Source: an uncultured Alphaproteobacteria bacterium (GTDB taxonomy: Bacteria > Pseudomonadota > Alphaproteobacteria > Rickettsiales > UBA1997). From it: DNA of 5,629 nt. Both the position numbers and the translations under genes were made by a program. Positions 5,527 to 5,629 of the stretch are shown in pieces. The notes below the pieces were generated by a model, which ran no database searches, was not told where the DNA came from, and saw only the letters and a program-made list of their open reading frames with translations. Every line of letters starts with the position of its first letter. Within the stretch, counting starts at the first letter, position 1. The DNA lies in assembly GCA_903858915.1 (NCBI GenBank), contig CAIOKL010000234.1, forward strand, positions 1 through 5,629. The letters run 5' to 3'.

Positions 5527-5629
5527 TTTGATAAGTTTAAGGCTAGATTTACAAGGTTTTTAATCGTAAAATAAAAATTTAATCGAGCAATTTTAAACAA
5601 TAAATTTTTAATTTAAAATTTGCGTAAAA
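5527..5629. other. Noncoding region upstream of yaaA
   Basis: The 103 bases up to the window edge are AT-rich and contain no open frame of useful length. The promoter of yaaA-birA should lie here, but no pair of hexamers matches well: the best is TTGTTT with TTTTAT at 18 bases, three and four consensus matches. No hairpin plus T run and no RNA gene is visible. If a gene lies just beyond the right edge on the plus strand, this region may be a second divergent control region. Confidence 0.4.

Overview
The window reads as AT-rich bacterial chromosome. The protein sequences point to an alphaproteobacterium: the Era GTPase carries KVQTTRNSIRAI, the prephenate dehydratase has the alphaproteobacterial ACT-domain form (KLESY, EGHP, a C-terminal LGVY), and the DAHP synthase is class II. 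I cannot fix the order. Retention of aromatic amino acid biosynthesis argues against the most reduced obligate intracellular Rickettsiales. No transposase, CRISPR array, rRNA or tRNA is visible, and I see no novel defence or mobile system.

Layout, left to right. Bases 1 to about 58 are GC-rich (29 of the first 50 bases are G/C) and unlike everything after them. They replace the 3' end of era, so Era is cut off inside its KH domain. From 59 to 2143 on the minus strand lies an aroG(class II)-era pair, fused TAA|ATG with no spacer. Bases 2144-2275 are a divergent control region with a very good sigma70 promoter firing toward aroG. From 2276 to 3727 on the plus strand are pheA and rsmD, 3 bp apart. 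A minus-strand block follows: yaaA (5526-4777) and birA (start about 4780, ATGA overlap with yaaA), then a 63-residue coiled-coil protein of unknown function (3927-3736) that converges on rsmD. The last 103 bases are the noncoding upstream region of yaaA.

Functionally, the centre links the first step of the shikimate pathway (DAHP synthase) with the phenylalanine branch (prephenate dehydratase, chorismate -> prephenate -> phenylpyruvate) across one shared control region. Era and RsmD both act on the small ribosomal subunit or 16S rRNA, and each sits as the distal gene behind an aromatic-pathway gene. YaaA (peroxide stress) and BirA (biotin ligase) form a separate two-gene unit.

Points most worth checking: the composition break that truncates era at about base 58; the missing Arg in the PheA TRF motif (reads T-I-F); the absence of any Shine-Dalgarno sequence before all seven starts; the composition step between pheA and rsmD; and the unidentified 63-residue protein.
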